Source: Sipunculus nudus (lineage: Eukaryota > Annelida > Sipuncula > Golfingiida > Sipunculidae). From it: DNA of 64,000 bases. The stretch is from positions 50,536,624 through 50,600,623 of the forward strand of contig CM049308.1 of the NCBI GenBank assembly GCA_026874595.1. The letters run 5' to 3'. A program made the position numbers and the translations under genes. Position 1 is the first letter of the stretch, and the number at the start of each line of letters is the position of its first letter. The notes under the pieces were generated by a model. It had not been told where the DNA came from and made no database searches. It worked only from the letters and a program-made list of their open reading frames with translations. Shown piece after piece: positions 1 through 11,998 of this stretch.

Positions 1-3000
1 ATTTTTCAAAACAGAAACATAAAATTCATGTTACTGTGATAAGATTTCACATTCATACACAAACATTTAATAAAAAAAAATGCAGGGAGAAGATAACATT
101 TTGCACTTATGTTGATCATGAATCAACCAGGTAAAACTAGGTTGACTGATAAGGAAAATTAAAATCACACCAGTAATACCAACAATGAGTAAAAATAGGT
201 TAAGTGTATATGATTTTCTTGAGCCTAGTTTCCATTATAATTATCTATGGGATATGTAGGTGATAGTAATTTTATAAAATCCCTCTGATATGATTTTATG
301 TGATTTTATTTTATCCATCAATTAAATCAAAGAATTAAATTGTGGTGAGAAGAATTGATAAAAACTGCTGAATGTCTCAGCTGTTTAATTTGCATATGCT
401 GTCTGGACCATTCCACCCACGGGAAAGTAAGAAAAATACCAGACATCATGTATATACCCCTGTATATCTTGGGGTAAACCTTTAGTGATCTGTGTTCTTG
501 TGAAGTCAGAGACGTCTTCTTTGATTTACCATGAACACAAATGTTGAGCATGCTGGAAGACTTAGTATTAGTAAACCACCAAGTGGCTGGGTTTTGTGTG
601 CTTGGTAGAAGCTACTGTTTCATCGCCAAGGTATACAAACCTGTAACATGGCATCAGGCATCAAGGTGGACTACAGCATAGGTAATCTTGTGTTCTTGAA
701 CAAGAAATGTTTCCAGCCCCCGGATAAATCTATTTATAGTTCTTTAATCTTTAGTGATTTTACTGTTTCTGTTGAATTGTTAAAATTCAAATGTGATCTG
801 ATATATGCAACTCAGTAGCAGGGTTGGGTCCTTTAAAGTATAGTGCAGCAAATACAACAGAACATTTGTGGTATAATTATGTTAGGCTATCTCAAGACAG
901 CTGGTCTGTCTAAATGGTGGTTTTAATCCAAATTCCTGGTTCTGTACTATAGTACAGTAGTATCTTACTGATGCTGTTTAGGTTAACGTTAATGTTTCTG
1001 TGATTCTGAACCCTACTGCTGCACTGTTGATTGTGGAACTGTAATGCTGAGGCTGAGGTGCAAAAGAAATAAGTACAGCCCAAGAGAGAGCTTAACATAT
1101 GTAGACTAACCTTCAAATATCTGTCCAGAAAGTTAATGTCCCTGCTGGCTACCTGTAAAGCTTTAATGGGGTACAGTATTGATGATAAAATGATAGAGCA
1201 TGGACTGTGGACTGGTACTATATAGTTACTGCTGAATGCATGGAATTCTGTAGTTCTGCTTTAATTAATTCTGGTTTCCATGTGAAACAGCAGTTTGAAA
1301 ATTATAAGTGCAGTGTCAGTAAAAACATTACGACCATGCATAACAACACATTTTGGTCATGTGCTTGTACTTATCTGTTGGTTTGTGTGTGGTTATTTAA
1401 AAAAATGCTTTATTTAGTATCTGCATGGCATTATGCAGCTCAAGTGTATCCTTTGCTGTATGCATCCTTTTTAGTCACATGATCTGTGAACAGAGGGGAT
1501 ACTGGATGGTACAGTTTATGATTACATCATCTTGTGTGTTACAATGCAGCTGTTTCATTAGAGCCACACACCAGGGTGCTCACCAGGCCCTGATGATTAA
1601 GCCACCTCAGCGAGTCTTTGGTTCACACATCTGTTGAGCCACCACAGCTTATGTTTTATGAGTTCTCCTCTTTATTGTTTTTATTACCTTTTTAAGACAA
1701 GACAAATGGATGCATTATGTGAAAAGGGGTGATGGGTGTAACAACCAAGGGTACATACAGGTCACACAGATGTGGATCCTAAAAGATATGATGTATACCA
1801 GTTTTGTTATCCACCATTTAAAAAAAAAGAAAAGAAATAATTTAACTGATTGGTCATCAGTTAATGCCCTGTGGTACCCAGGTTCTCCAGATTGCTATCA
1901 AGTGGCCTCTATAGAATTGTAGTGGATCTGAAGTTAGAAAGTGCACACCCTGTCACAGAATCCAGTTTTCATAAACAATTTCAGGATAGTTGCACAAACT
2001 GCATATGAAAATACAACCATGGCCTCTTCTGTTGTGAACCAATCCCTAGTAAAAAATTCAGGGCATTTTCTTAAAGGAACAAAAGATGACACTTGTGAAA
2101 AGAATAAAGGATTAATTGCTATCTCATGGTCATATTTAATTGTTTGTGGGTCTTAAATTCAGTTTGCACGCATCCTCTTACAGAGACTGATCTTAGTAAA
2201 TTCCATGGCCATTCCCTTTAACTATGTAACTGTCAGCATTGTTATTGCATTGAAAGTGTTAGATCTGCAATGTTCCAACTTAACATCCATATAGATCTCA
2301 GTGAACTCTCAATGAACACTTCTAAATTAGGTCAATGTGACCTATATCTTGTTAGCATCAAGCTGAAAACACCTGAAAAACCTGCCATGGACTCTTATAG
2401 CTGATACCATGGCTCATTTGTTTACGGTAGAGTTGGATACAGAAGTTTTGAATACAGGGTTCTGAATATTTAGGCCTCAATTTAAACAGATAAAAATAAT
2501 TTAGTTTCTTGGGAAATGGAGTGAACAAAGAAACTGTACAGCAGATGAATCCTCAAGCCCTCTTCATTTTGATATCTCCAGATGGTAGATGGGCTGTCCT
2601 GTCCACATTTGACCTTATTGACCTCTCTCATCCTCAGTCCTCTAAAGAGTCTAAGGTCTGGCTTTGATTATCCAAAAGGTCTGAAGATTTAGCCAGACAC
2701 TCAGGTTTTATGAGGTTTATCTGGATATGATGGTCAAGAGACTCTTGCAGTGTCAGCTGGCTTCTTGGCTTTGGTGACACGTTACAGACCTTTGACATTA
2801 ATCTTAGTGGGTGACAGGCTACAGATGTCACCCATGCTGACAACTGTGGTCTGTGGTTTATCCAGTCCCTTGCCATCATCAGACTCTAGTGATTATTGTG
2901 TCATTGTCTGAGTCTACAAAAAATATAAACAGAATTAAGTTTTGACATTGCCAGCTCTTGCCTCAGCATAACCTTTCAACCAACTGTGATTGTACTTGAC

Positions 3001-4006
3001 CCGTCACCACAAGTATGGTTATGTTGGTTTTCCATGTTCACATATGAATTATGTGTCGTATGTATCCTAGAGAGGATGTTGTGTTAAGGGTCAAATCCTG
3101 ATGTTTCCTTTTCTGAGTTTTTTGTAACTTTTTCTCTTTAACTTTGATACTAGTTGTGTGTGTATTTAAGCCAGTGGTAATTCATCAGTCTTTCAAATTT
3201 AACTTTACTTAAGCATTAAAGATACTCTGCAGGAGGCTGAACAATTTTTGGTTTTGAGCCAAATGAAACTTAATTTCATTTAAAAGGACTGATTAGTCAA
3301 ATTTCTTGTATTGAAAAAAACTAGAATCATTGATGTACTGGCATGTGCATGAAAAATGTTACCAAAAGCAAGATGGTACTGCCTCTTGCTCCAAGACCCC
3401 ACAGAATTTGTTTGGTACAGAAGAAAGAAACGTCAGGTAGACCACTGGCAAGATGTGACTGTAGGATATTAATTTTGATAAACTTCACAGTGATCTTAGG
3501 TGTGATATGCTAGGATTGACCATGTAAGTGATAGAATGATAATGTTATAATATGGTTCAACTAGTTCATAATATTGCTCAACTCAAAATTGCAAATACTA
3601 GCACTGTAAGATAAAGGGACAATCTCAAACTAAAATAAAGTTGAAACAGGTCAGGTGAAATTTTTTTAAATAATGTAATACAGAAATGCTATTTAAGAAA
3701 ACATCATAACAACTATGTACTTCACCAGTGAATTCTTGTTGTTTGTCTGTCAGTGTTATATGACATGAAATTGATATTTACTTATTATAAAAAAATCAAT
3801 TGAACTGCCTTGTCAGTTAGGCTGAGTATGCCATTTTAAGTGCTGAAACACTGAGGGTCAGTTGAAGGTTCCTTGGCCATTGGCTGTGTATTTTCTGGAG
3901 GGCTGATGCTCTGTGCGTTATGGTCAGGAGCTGAACAACAAATAAAGGGTTAGTTTTCTCAAGTCCTCTCAGCTGTAGTGCCATCTACACCCTGATGGTC
4001 AGGTTA

Positions 4007-4007
<1 letters not shown>
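1..4007. other. Unassigned AT-rich DNA
   Basis: Both strands carry only short open stretches with no recognisable domain. I see no exon with good splice sites and a kinesin match. It may be an early intron of the kinesin gene or intergenic DNA. Confidence 0.5.

Positions 4008-4042
<35 letters not shown>
4008..4042 (+). repeat. Poly-G run of 35
   Basis: An uninterrupted run of 35 G follows ggttac and precedes tattta. It could form G-quadruplexes, and its length is likely to be uncertain in any assembly. Confidence 0.97.
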
Positions 4043-4043
<1 letters not shown>

Positions 4044-7000
4044 ATTTATATTCAGGGCTGCCATGTTTACATGATCCCTATACAAATGTGGAGTCAGATA
4101 TTTTGTAGACTTGACATGTCCTGCCTGTGTATGTTTTGACTTTTCACAGTTACTTGTTATGTTTTGTGTTGTGGTGAAAAATAAATTTCACAGCTGATTT
4201 GACTTTGCTGTGGTGAAGACTTTAAAGACTTTGCAATGTGACAAAGTACTGGGAAATGTGATTAATTATATCAGTATTGTGATTAGAATAAATAAATGGA
4301 AAAAAATAGCACTCCGAGAACACATGCCTCTACTTTTCCACCAATTTTTAATAAATCTGCCTCACAACTTAATCTGCAGCTCTCTGACTGTTTCAGATAT
4401 CTTTTGGACAACAAACAGAAAGATGTATGGACAGAAAGGCAATACTCAAGATTTTCATGTTGGGTTCGTCCTGCTTTCAAGATTTGCCTCCATACAAAAT
4501 TTTATTGAAATCTGATTTAATTTCTTTTTGAGGGTTTAAGAAAAGTGCCTGGTCAAGGTGACGCCCATTACAGCCAGAGATCTTTGGTATGAACCAGGTC
4601 CTGAGCCTCAAACCAAAATGGAGACTCTCAGTAATTTATCCTCTAAACTGGGTATCAGCACTTCAGGTTATGACAGACTTCTGGATTATTCCTAGCCCAG
4701 GTTTATGTATATAAATCCTGAAATCCAGAAGTCTTAATAATAACTTACTGTTTTAATCATATGGCAACTTTCATCCCTATTCATTAAGAGACACTACCTT
4801 TGTTAAAAAAAATAAATCTTTTACACCAAATACACGTAAAGACGACAAACAGAAAGACCATCAGGTTTAGATGAATTTTTCCCCACCCAAGTTCTTGTTT
4901 TTGAGGTAAACTAACCCTAACACATGGCCTTGTTTTGACCTGCATTTGTTGGCATTTAATGACACATATGATGAAATAGGCCAGTCAAGGGCAGCAGGAA
5001 GACATGAGGTGACCCTTGGCCTTTATGGTTGCAAGTATTACTTCTAGGAAGGCCGTTATCCTGACTTCAAGGTGAGCTCAGGGTGGATGCCATGTGTAGG
5101 GACATCTGGTTCACATTTCTAGGTGACCCTTTATCCCAGGCCTCACCTGCACGGAACAAGTTACACAGAGTACTATGTAACAGACTCACTGTTCATTCAT
5201 TGGTGTGTCTGTATTGTTAGTGACCTGATCTTTCACCAAGTAGACTTTTTCCTGAAATGATTCAGACAGATTTAAACATTATATAATAATGAGATGCAGC
5301 TGTACATGGAAGCTTGTTAATATTTCTTTTATGATGTTTAATAATAGATTGAAAATTTATGTTATTAAATCCTCTTTGATCTCCATAAATTTTTTCCCAT
5401 CTTGATGAATGCCCTGTCAAGTAATGGGCCACATGATCAGTAACAAGTTTAAGGTCACAGATCCGGCTTATGATGGTGACATGATTATGATTGGAAGATG
5501 AAAGTGTCTGTTTAGGAGCTAAATTAAAGACTTTCAGGTTTGTTGTTACTACAATGGGGTGGAATGGTCTCCCTTGTATTCCTAATGATGAAATAATCTG
5601 AGTATCTGGAATTACATATGATTTATCATCTACTTCCTGATGCAGTCAGTAGAGTGGAAGAAAACAGGAGTAGGAAAAGAGATACATGTCATTTGTAAAG
5701 TAATTAATCATAGGGAATTCTGTTTTACAATATGAGCTCATAGACTGATTTGTACCTTTTGCATATATATGTACTGGAAAGGGGATTGTAGATTCTGTGA
5801 CATGTTTATCTCAGGTAAGATTGGTGAGAGGTAGAGGTTTAGGCTTTAAGAGTAGGCACTCATACTGCTAAGTACATTCACAGTAGTACCAGGTCCAGTA
5901 GTTACTGCAGTGTGTCAATTTCAGGGATTGTTATTTCTGGCCAATGGCCAGTGGTTGTAGATCCTGAATAGCTTGGTACATGCACTGGAATGCAAACATA
6001 GTAAGAATACTGGAGGTAATTGAATGGTACTTGTATTAGTGGATATTTACAGGCAGAACCGATTCCTGCTTATGATAGTGCAGGGACTTACTTGATAGAT
6101 TGAAAACAGTATTTGAGGTTTCTGTATGATTAACTGATTATCATACAGGTAATTCAAGGACAAGTACATGATCAGGGTAAACTTGGATTTAAAGCATCAC
6201 TGTTAGTTATTTTGGCTTACCTACTTCACTCTCATAGTTACATGTAAACTATCAGTGCAGTAAAAATCTTCTGATTTGATCTAATTAATGGTTCTAGTGT
6301 CAAGTCTTGTAGGTTTGAGAAAGCCAAATATTTCTTTTATCACACATTTCATTTTGTTTATGCATTGATTACAAACCAAGTATAACATCTATAGGAAGGC
6401 AGTTCTGACTCAAGATTTTGAGTGATAACTGCATTTGTTCTAAAAAGGACACCTTTGTAATATAAATTTACACTTGTATGTAACCAGGAATTTTCAGGGA
6501 ATTCTTGTGAAAAGTTGGATAGTTTACACCTTCAGAAGCACCATTATGGGTGGAAAAAAGTAAGCAATGAATGATAAGAGTAATTTTAATTGTCCGTTAG
6601 ATGGCCAGAGAATCGATGAAAGTTTCTTGAACAAGTTGATGTAAGCAATATAAAGTCTTTCACATGTGCCAGTTTTGAATTAAGAATCAAAATTTCCCAA
6701 GCACGTCAGTCAGCCCACAGAAGAAACAGTAATCTTAGTGTTTACAGTAGTACTGCCATGTGCAAGGGCAAATTAGTTTTGCATAAATACTTGGTGTTGA
6801 ATTACCATGTTCCTCAGTGAATAAGATTCAGGCATTAAGATATGAATTATAGTTGTTTTTACTGAGATAACATATTAGGTTATTTTTGTGTCCATAATGT
6901 TTATATATAACTTCTACAATAACCATGATCTAGTTAGGATGTTTTGGGCACATGCCTCAGTTGGGATGGACTTTATCTCGTCTTCTTTCATGTGAAGTCA

Positions 7001-7448
7001 TCTTTTGAGGTACATGAGTACATACTTCTTGACCTTGTGTGATAACCAGTGAGTGATTCCAGGTTTGGCACCTGTGTACACTTAATTGACAGACCTTTTG
7101 TGTTTTTACCATACAAGGTTAGATTCATGTAGCCCAGCCCATGTCTCCTGGACTTGATAAATAAGCAATGATTCACTATAAATATATTAGAGATGATGTG
7201 AAGTCTATCTTACACCATGTAGTAGTACAAGCATTAAGCTGTATGATACTCCTGTATAAATTGTAAGGGAAGGCTTTAAGTATATTGTTGTCATTGTTGG
7301 GATTTCACATGCTGAATCTCCCTATCAAATTGTCTTGAAATTCTGTAAGCCCTAAAACTACTCCATCACTAATGAACCCCCAAAATAAATTGCCTCTGAT
7401 ATCCTTTTAAAGATTAATAAACTTCTTGACCAGAAACAAATCCTTATC
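4043..7448. other. Unassigned AT-rich DNA
   Basis: Non-coding-looking sequence between the poly-G run and the 62-bp satellite. Short open stretches exist (for example around 4530-4690) but none has both convincing splice sites and a family match. Confidence 0.5.
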
Positions 7449-9930
7449 TAATTGTCTTGTGCTTACAGTCACATCTGCACCATCAAGTCATTTACTATGT
7501 GATGTCAAACTAATTGTCTCGTTCTTACAGTCACATCTGCCCCATCAAGTCACATACTGTGTGATGTCAAACTTATTGTCCGGTGCTTACAGTCACATCT
7601 GCACAATCAAGTCACATACTGTGTGATGTCAAACTTATTGTCTGGTGCTTACAGTCAAATCTGCACCATCAAGTCACATACTGTGTGATGTCAAACTTAT
7701 TGTCTGGTGCTTACAGTCACATCTGCACCATCAAGTCACATACTGTGTGATGTCAAACTTATTGTCTGGTGCTTACAGTGACATCTGCACCATAAAGTCA
7801 CATACTGTGTGATGTCAAACTTATTGTCTTGTTCTTACAGTCAAATCTGCACCATCAAGTCACATACTGTGTGATGTCAAACTTATTGTCTGGTGCTTAC
7901 AGTCACATCTGCACCATCAAGTCACATACTGTGTGATGTCAAACTTATTGTCTGGTGCTTACAGTCACATCTGCACCATAAAGTCACATACTGTGTGATG
8001 TCAAACTTATTGTCTGGTGCTTACAGTCACATCTGCACCATAAAGTCACATACTGTGTGATGTCAAACTTATTGTCTTGTTCTTACAGTCACATCTGCAC
8101 CATCAAGTCACATACTGTGTGATGTCAAACTTATTGTCTTGTTCTTACAGTCACATCTGCACCATCAAGTCACATACTGTGTGATGTCAAACTGATTGTC
8201 TGGTGCTTACAGTCACATCTGCACAATCAAGTCACATACTGTGTGATGTCAAACTTATTGTCTGGTGCTTACAGTCACATCTGTACCATAAAGTCACATA
8301 CTGTGTGATGTCAAACTTATTGTCATGTTCCTACAGTCACATCTGCACCATCAAGTCACATACTGTGTGATGTCAAACTTATTGTCTGGTGCTTACAGTC
8401 ACATCTGCACCATCAAGTCACATACTGTGTGATGTCAAACTTATTGTCTTGTTCTTACAGTCACATCTGCACCATCAAGTCACATACTGTGTGATGTCAA
8501 ACTTATTGTCTTGTTCTTACAGTCACATCTGCACCATCAAGTCACATACTGTGTGATGTCAAACTGATTGTCTGGTGCTTACAGTCACATCTGTACCATC
8601 AAGTCACATACTGTGTGATGTCAAACTTATTGTCTCGTTCTTACAGTCACATCTGCACCATCAAGTCACATACTGTGTGATGTCAAACTTATTGTCTGGT
8701 GCTTACAGTCACATCTGCACAATCAAGTCACATACTGTGTGATGTCAAACTTATTGTCTGGTGCTTACAGTCACATCTGCACCATAAAGTCAAATACTGT
8801 GTGATGTCAAACTTATTGTCTTGTTCTTACAGTCACATCTGCACCATCAAGTCACATACTGTGTGATGTCAAACTTATTGTCTTGTTCTTACAGTCACAT
8901 CTGCACCATCAAGTCACATACTGTGTGATGTCAAACTGATTGTCTGGTGCTTACAGTCACATCTGCACAATCAAGTCACATACTGTGTGATGTGAAACTG
9001 ATTGTCTGGTGCTTACAGTCACATCTGTACCATAAAGTCACATACTGTGTGATGTCAAACTTATTGTCTTGTTCCTACAGTCACATCTGCACCATCAAGT
9101 CACATACTGAGTGATGTCAAACTTATTGTCTGGTGCTTACAGTCACATCTGCACCATCAAGTCACATACTGTGTGATGTCAAACTTATTGTCTTGTTCTC
9201 ACAGTCACATCTGCACCATCAAGTCACATACTGTGTGATGTCAAACTTATTGTCTTGTTCTTACAGTCACATCTGCACCATCAAGTCACATACTGTGTGA
9301 TGTCAAACTTATTGTCTGGTGCTTACAGTCACATCTGCACCATCAAGTCACATACTGTGTGATGTCAAACTTATTGTCTTGTTCTTACAGTCACATCTGC
9401 ACCATAAAGTCACATACTTTGTGATGTCAAACTTATTGTCTTGATCTTACAGTCACATCTGCACCATCAAGTCACATACTGTGTGATGTCAAACTGATTG
9501 TCTGGTGCTTACAGTCAAATCTGCACAATTAAGTCACATACTGTGTGATGTCAAACTGATTGTCTGGTGCTTACAGTGACATCTGCACCATAAAGTCACA
9601 TACTGTGTGATGTCAAACTTATTGTCTTGTTCTTACAGTCACATCTGCACCATCAAGTCACATACTGTGTGATGTCAAACTTATTGTCTGGTGCTTACAG
9701 TCACATCTGCACCATAAAGTCACATACTGTGTGATGTCAAACTTATTGTCTGGTGCTTACAGTCACATCTGCACCATCAAGTCACATACTGTGTGATGTC
9801 AAACTTATTGTCTTGTTCTTACAGTCACATCTGCACCATCAAGTCACAAACTGTGTGAGCCCAAACTGATTGTCTGGTGCTTACAGTCACATCTGCACCA
9901 ACAAGTGACATATGGTGTGATGCCAATCTT
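7449..9930 (+). repeat. 62-bp satellite array, 40 units
   Basis: Each unit runs roughly from attgtc through ttacagtcacatctg, a caagtcacatactg segment and gtgatgtcaaact. The attgtc word starts at 7451 in the first unit and 9869 in the last, exactly 39 x 62 bp apart, so there is no net indel. Two unit types alternate irregularly: one with ctggtgcttacag, the other with cttgttcttacag. Minor variants (aaactgattg, gcacaatcaag, gtaccataaag, ttcctacag) recur together near 8190-8335 and again 744 bp (12 units) later near 8935-9080. 62 is not a multiple of 3 and stops occur, so the array is non-coding. Confidence 0.97.
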
Positions 9931-11624
9931 GCTGGTTTGTAATGCCATCCATATTGCTTGGTCAGTGCTTTATATATTACAGTACCAGAGAATGGTAAAA
10001 TAAAGATTATGAATCTCTGGTAAATTAAACATCAGCACTTGCATTATATTGATAATATAGGTTAATATTCTATAATATATATTGAATTTTAGGAGATGAT
10101 TCCCAAGTAAAGCTGAGCAAGTCAAAGAAGAACATGTGATAGGGAAACTATGACCAATATAATCCAATATAAGAAACAACCTGGAAACTCTTGATAATGA
10201 TGTATGTCAGTCAGATTTAATTTCAAGATGTATTGAAGTTGAATTTGTATATTTGATATTTGAGCTTTTAGCTGGTACAGAAACAAAGTATTACTATGGT
10301 ACTCACATGTATATTGCACAGACTTTTATTAAATGGAATACTCTAGAGCTCTATAAGTTAAAAAGCAGATTCAAATGTATTTTATTATTTAAAGGTTATG
10401 TATGTACTTGCATTTGTAAGGATGTTAGGGGGTTTACTAGCTCTGTATCACAGCCCAGTGAGGGTGGTGTATGTATTGGATGGATACAGAAGTATGGGGT
10501 GTATGGTCTGGTATACTTTCTGTCAGGTGTTATCATCAGGTAATGTACCCTGACATCCATCTCCATGACCACTCTGGTATGATAATCTCTAATGGTTATG
10601 TGGCAAAATTCATTGCAGAAATGCCAATACCTGATGCTGTGTTAATGCATGAGACTAACATTTGAAATTAGTCAATATATTTATTGCTAATTTTCTCATT
10701 CCATATAAACATCTGCTGGATTACACATATTTAGATATTCATGTACATGAACAGTGGAAGTCCAAAGGCCAGATTGTTCAGTTTTGTGTAAATTGCAGTC
10801 TGTAATTTTTCAGTTCTTAATTAAAATATTGATGTTCCTTAACATGTAATATAAGGTATTAACTATATTATTGTTTCTCAAGCACCAGAAATTTCATTTC
10901 AGCTGTTGTTAGCACAACCTAATACTTATTACTGATTTCTGTTTACCTTGTTTCTGTTTGATCCTTAAAATGACTAATGAGTGTTTCTATGCTTTGTAAA
11001 GTGCCAATTCATGATGTTTTAATGGTTTGTTCATGACAAAATTGGCAGGTGACTCTTTATAATTAATCATTGTTTCTTATTAAGAACAATTAGTTTTCAC
11101 TTTCCTTTTGCCATAAGAGTTCACAAGAAACCATGTATGTGTTAACAGGTATGAGCAGTAGACTAAGATTGTGGTTAGTCAACAGGATTTAGAGCTGTGA
11201 CTTCAAGGCAACCACATATCACAGGATCCAGGAAACTTACATGTGGGGGGTACATTCCATGTGTCTTTATTTGGGGATCAGTTAGTATTCTGTGTGTATG
11301 TGGTAGTATTGACTGGAGCAGCTTAATCTTGGGTTTTAATGGACAGGCTACTGTGTGGCAGAGGTCACAGCAAACTGTCAGATCATGCTCTGACTTACAT
11401 GTCAACGGATATGTTTCAGCTCCGCAGTTAATATTAGGACTGATAAAAGATTAGGGGAATTAACTTTTTTATTCACATTGGTTACCATGCTTGAAAATTG
11501 TTTTTAATATTTAATAAAATAAAGTAATATGTCATGTTGAATTCTTTTATTAGACTTTTTATGGATTACAAGAAGCATTTGATATGATGAGGTACACCCA
11601 GCCTACCTTTCCCATATATTTATA
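9931..11624. other. Unassigned AT-rich DNA
   Basis: No supported gene or repeat. Short overlapping open stretches on both strands between 9970 and 11450 have no recognisable product. Confidence 0.5.
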
Positions 11625-11998
11625 CCCTTTTACACGGCAAATATTTTCAAACCAATTAGGGCAGAGCAGTATCGCCAAATTGGTTTAGTTAGCACCAATG
11701 GGTGTTGTTCACATTTCACATGTGGAACAATGTAACAACATGCTGACACAAGCATTCCTGCTTGTGCTGTTGCTGAGTTGCTGCTTGAAAACTGTGTCCA
11801 AACCATTCAGCTTTCACACAACACTTTAGAAAAGCAATTAAATCTATTCGCATTCAGAATGGTTTGAAACCTTCTCCTGAGCTTGAATTAACACACTTTG
11901 GCCAAAATGGTTTGAAAACACTTTGGATTGCCATGTGAATGCTCTTAAATGCTTTCAGCATGGTTTGAAACTGGTTTGCATTTGCTGTGTAATAGGGG
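11625..11998. mobile_element. MITE-like element, about 374 bp, TA-flanked
   Basis: The left end cccttttacacggcaaat and the reverse complement of the right end (cccctattacacagcaaat) are near-identical terminal inverted repeats of about 19 bp. TA dinucleotides flank both ends (11623-11624 and 11999-12000), consistent with a TA target-site duplication. The inside is non-coding and has several ggtttgaaa words in both orientations. The superfamily is not assigned. Confidence 0.8.

Noticed and set aside
651-683. MASGIKVDYSI followed by gtaatc, resembling a kinesin start exon
   Set aside because: It lacks the KVAVRVRP strand that must follow, and the frame after the donor has no matching partner exon.
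1836-1913. LTDWSSVNALWYPGSPDCYQ, loosely like the YWSVN...Q segment expected before the P-loop exon
   Set aside because: No F-D-Y-S context, no canonical donor (gtggcc), and the acceptor would fall within the motif.
3085-3105. gggtcaaatcctg, resembling a tRNA T-arm
   Set aside because: No matching acceptor stem, D-arm or anticodon arm nearby.
4529-4600. Possible exon GLRKVPGQGDAHYSQRSL before gtatga
   Set aside because: Only a vague resemblance to the DPQYASQ region of STARD9; the required F-DYSYWS part is missing.
7426-7626. 66-codon open stretch at the start of the satellite
   Set aside because: The 62-bp period is not a multiple of 3 and later units put stops in every frame.
7449-9930. 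CRISPR-like appearance of regularly spaced repeats
   Set aside because: Units are contiguous and near-identical throughout, with no unique spacers, and the window is from an animal.
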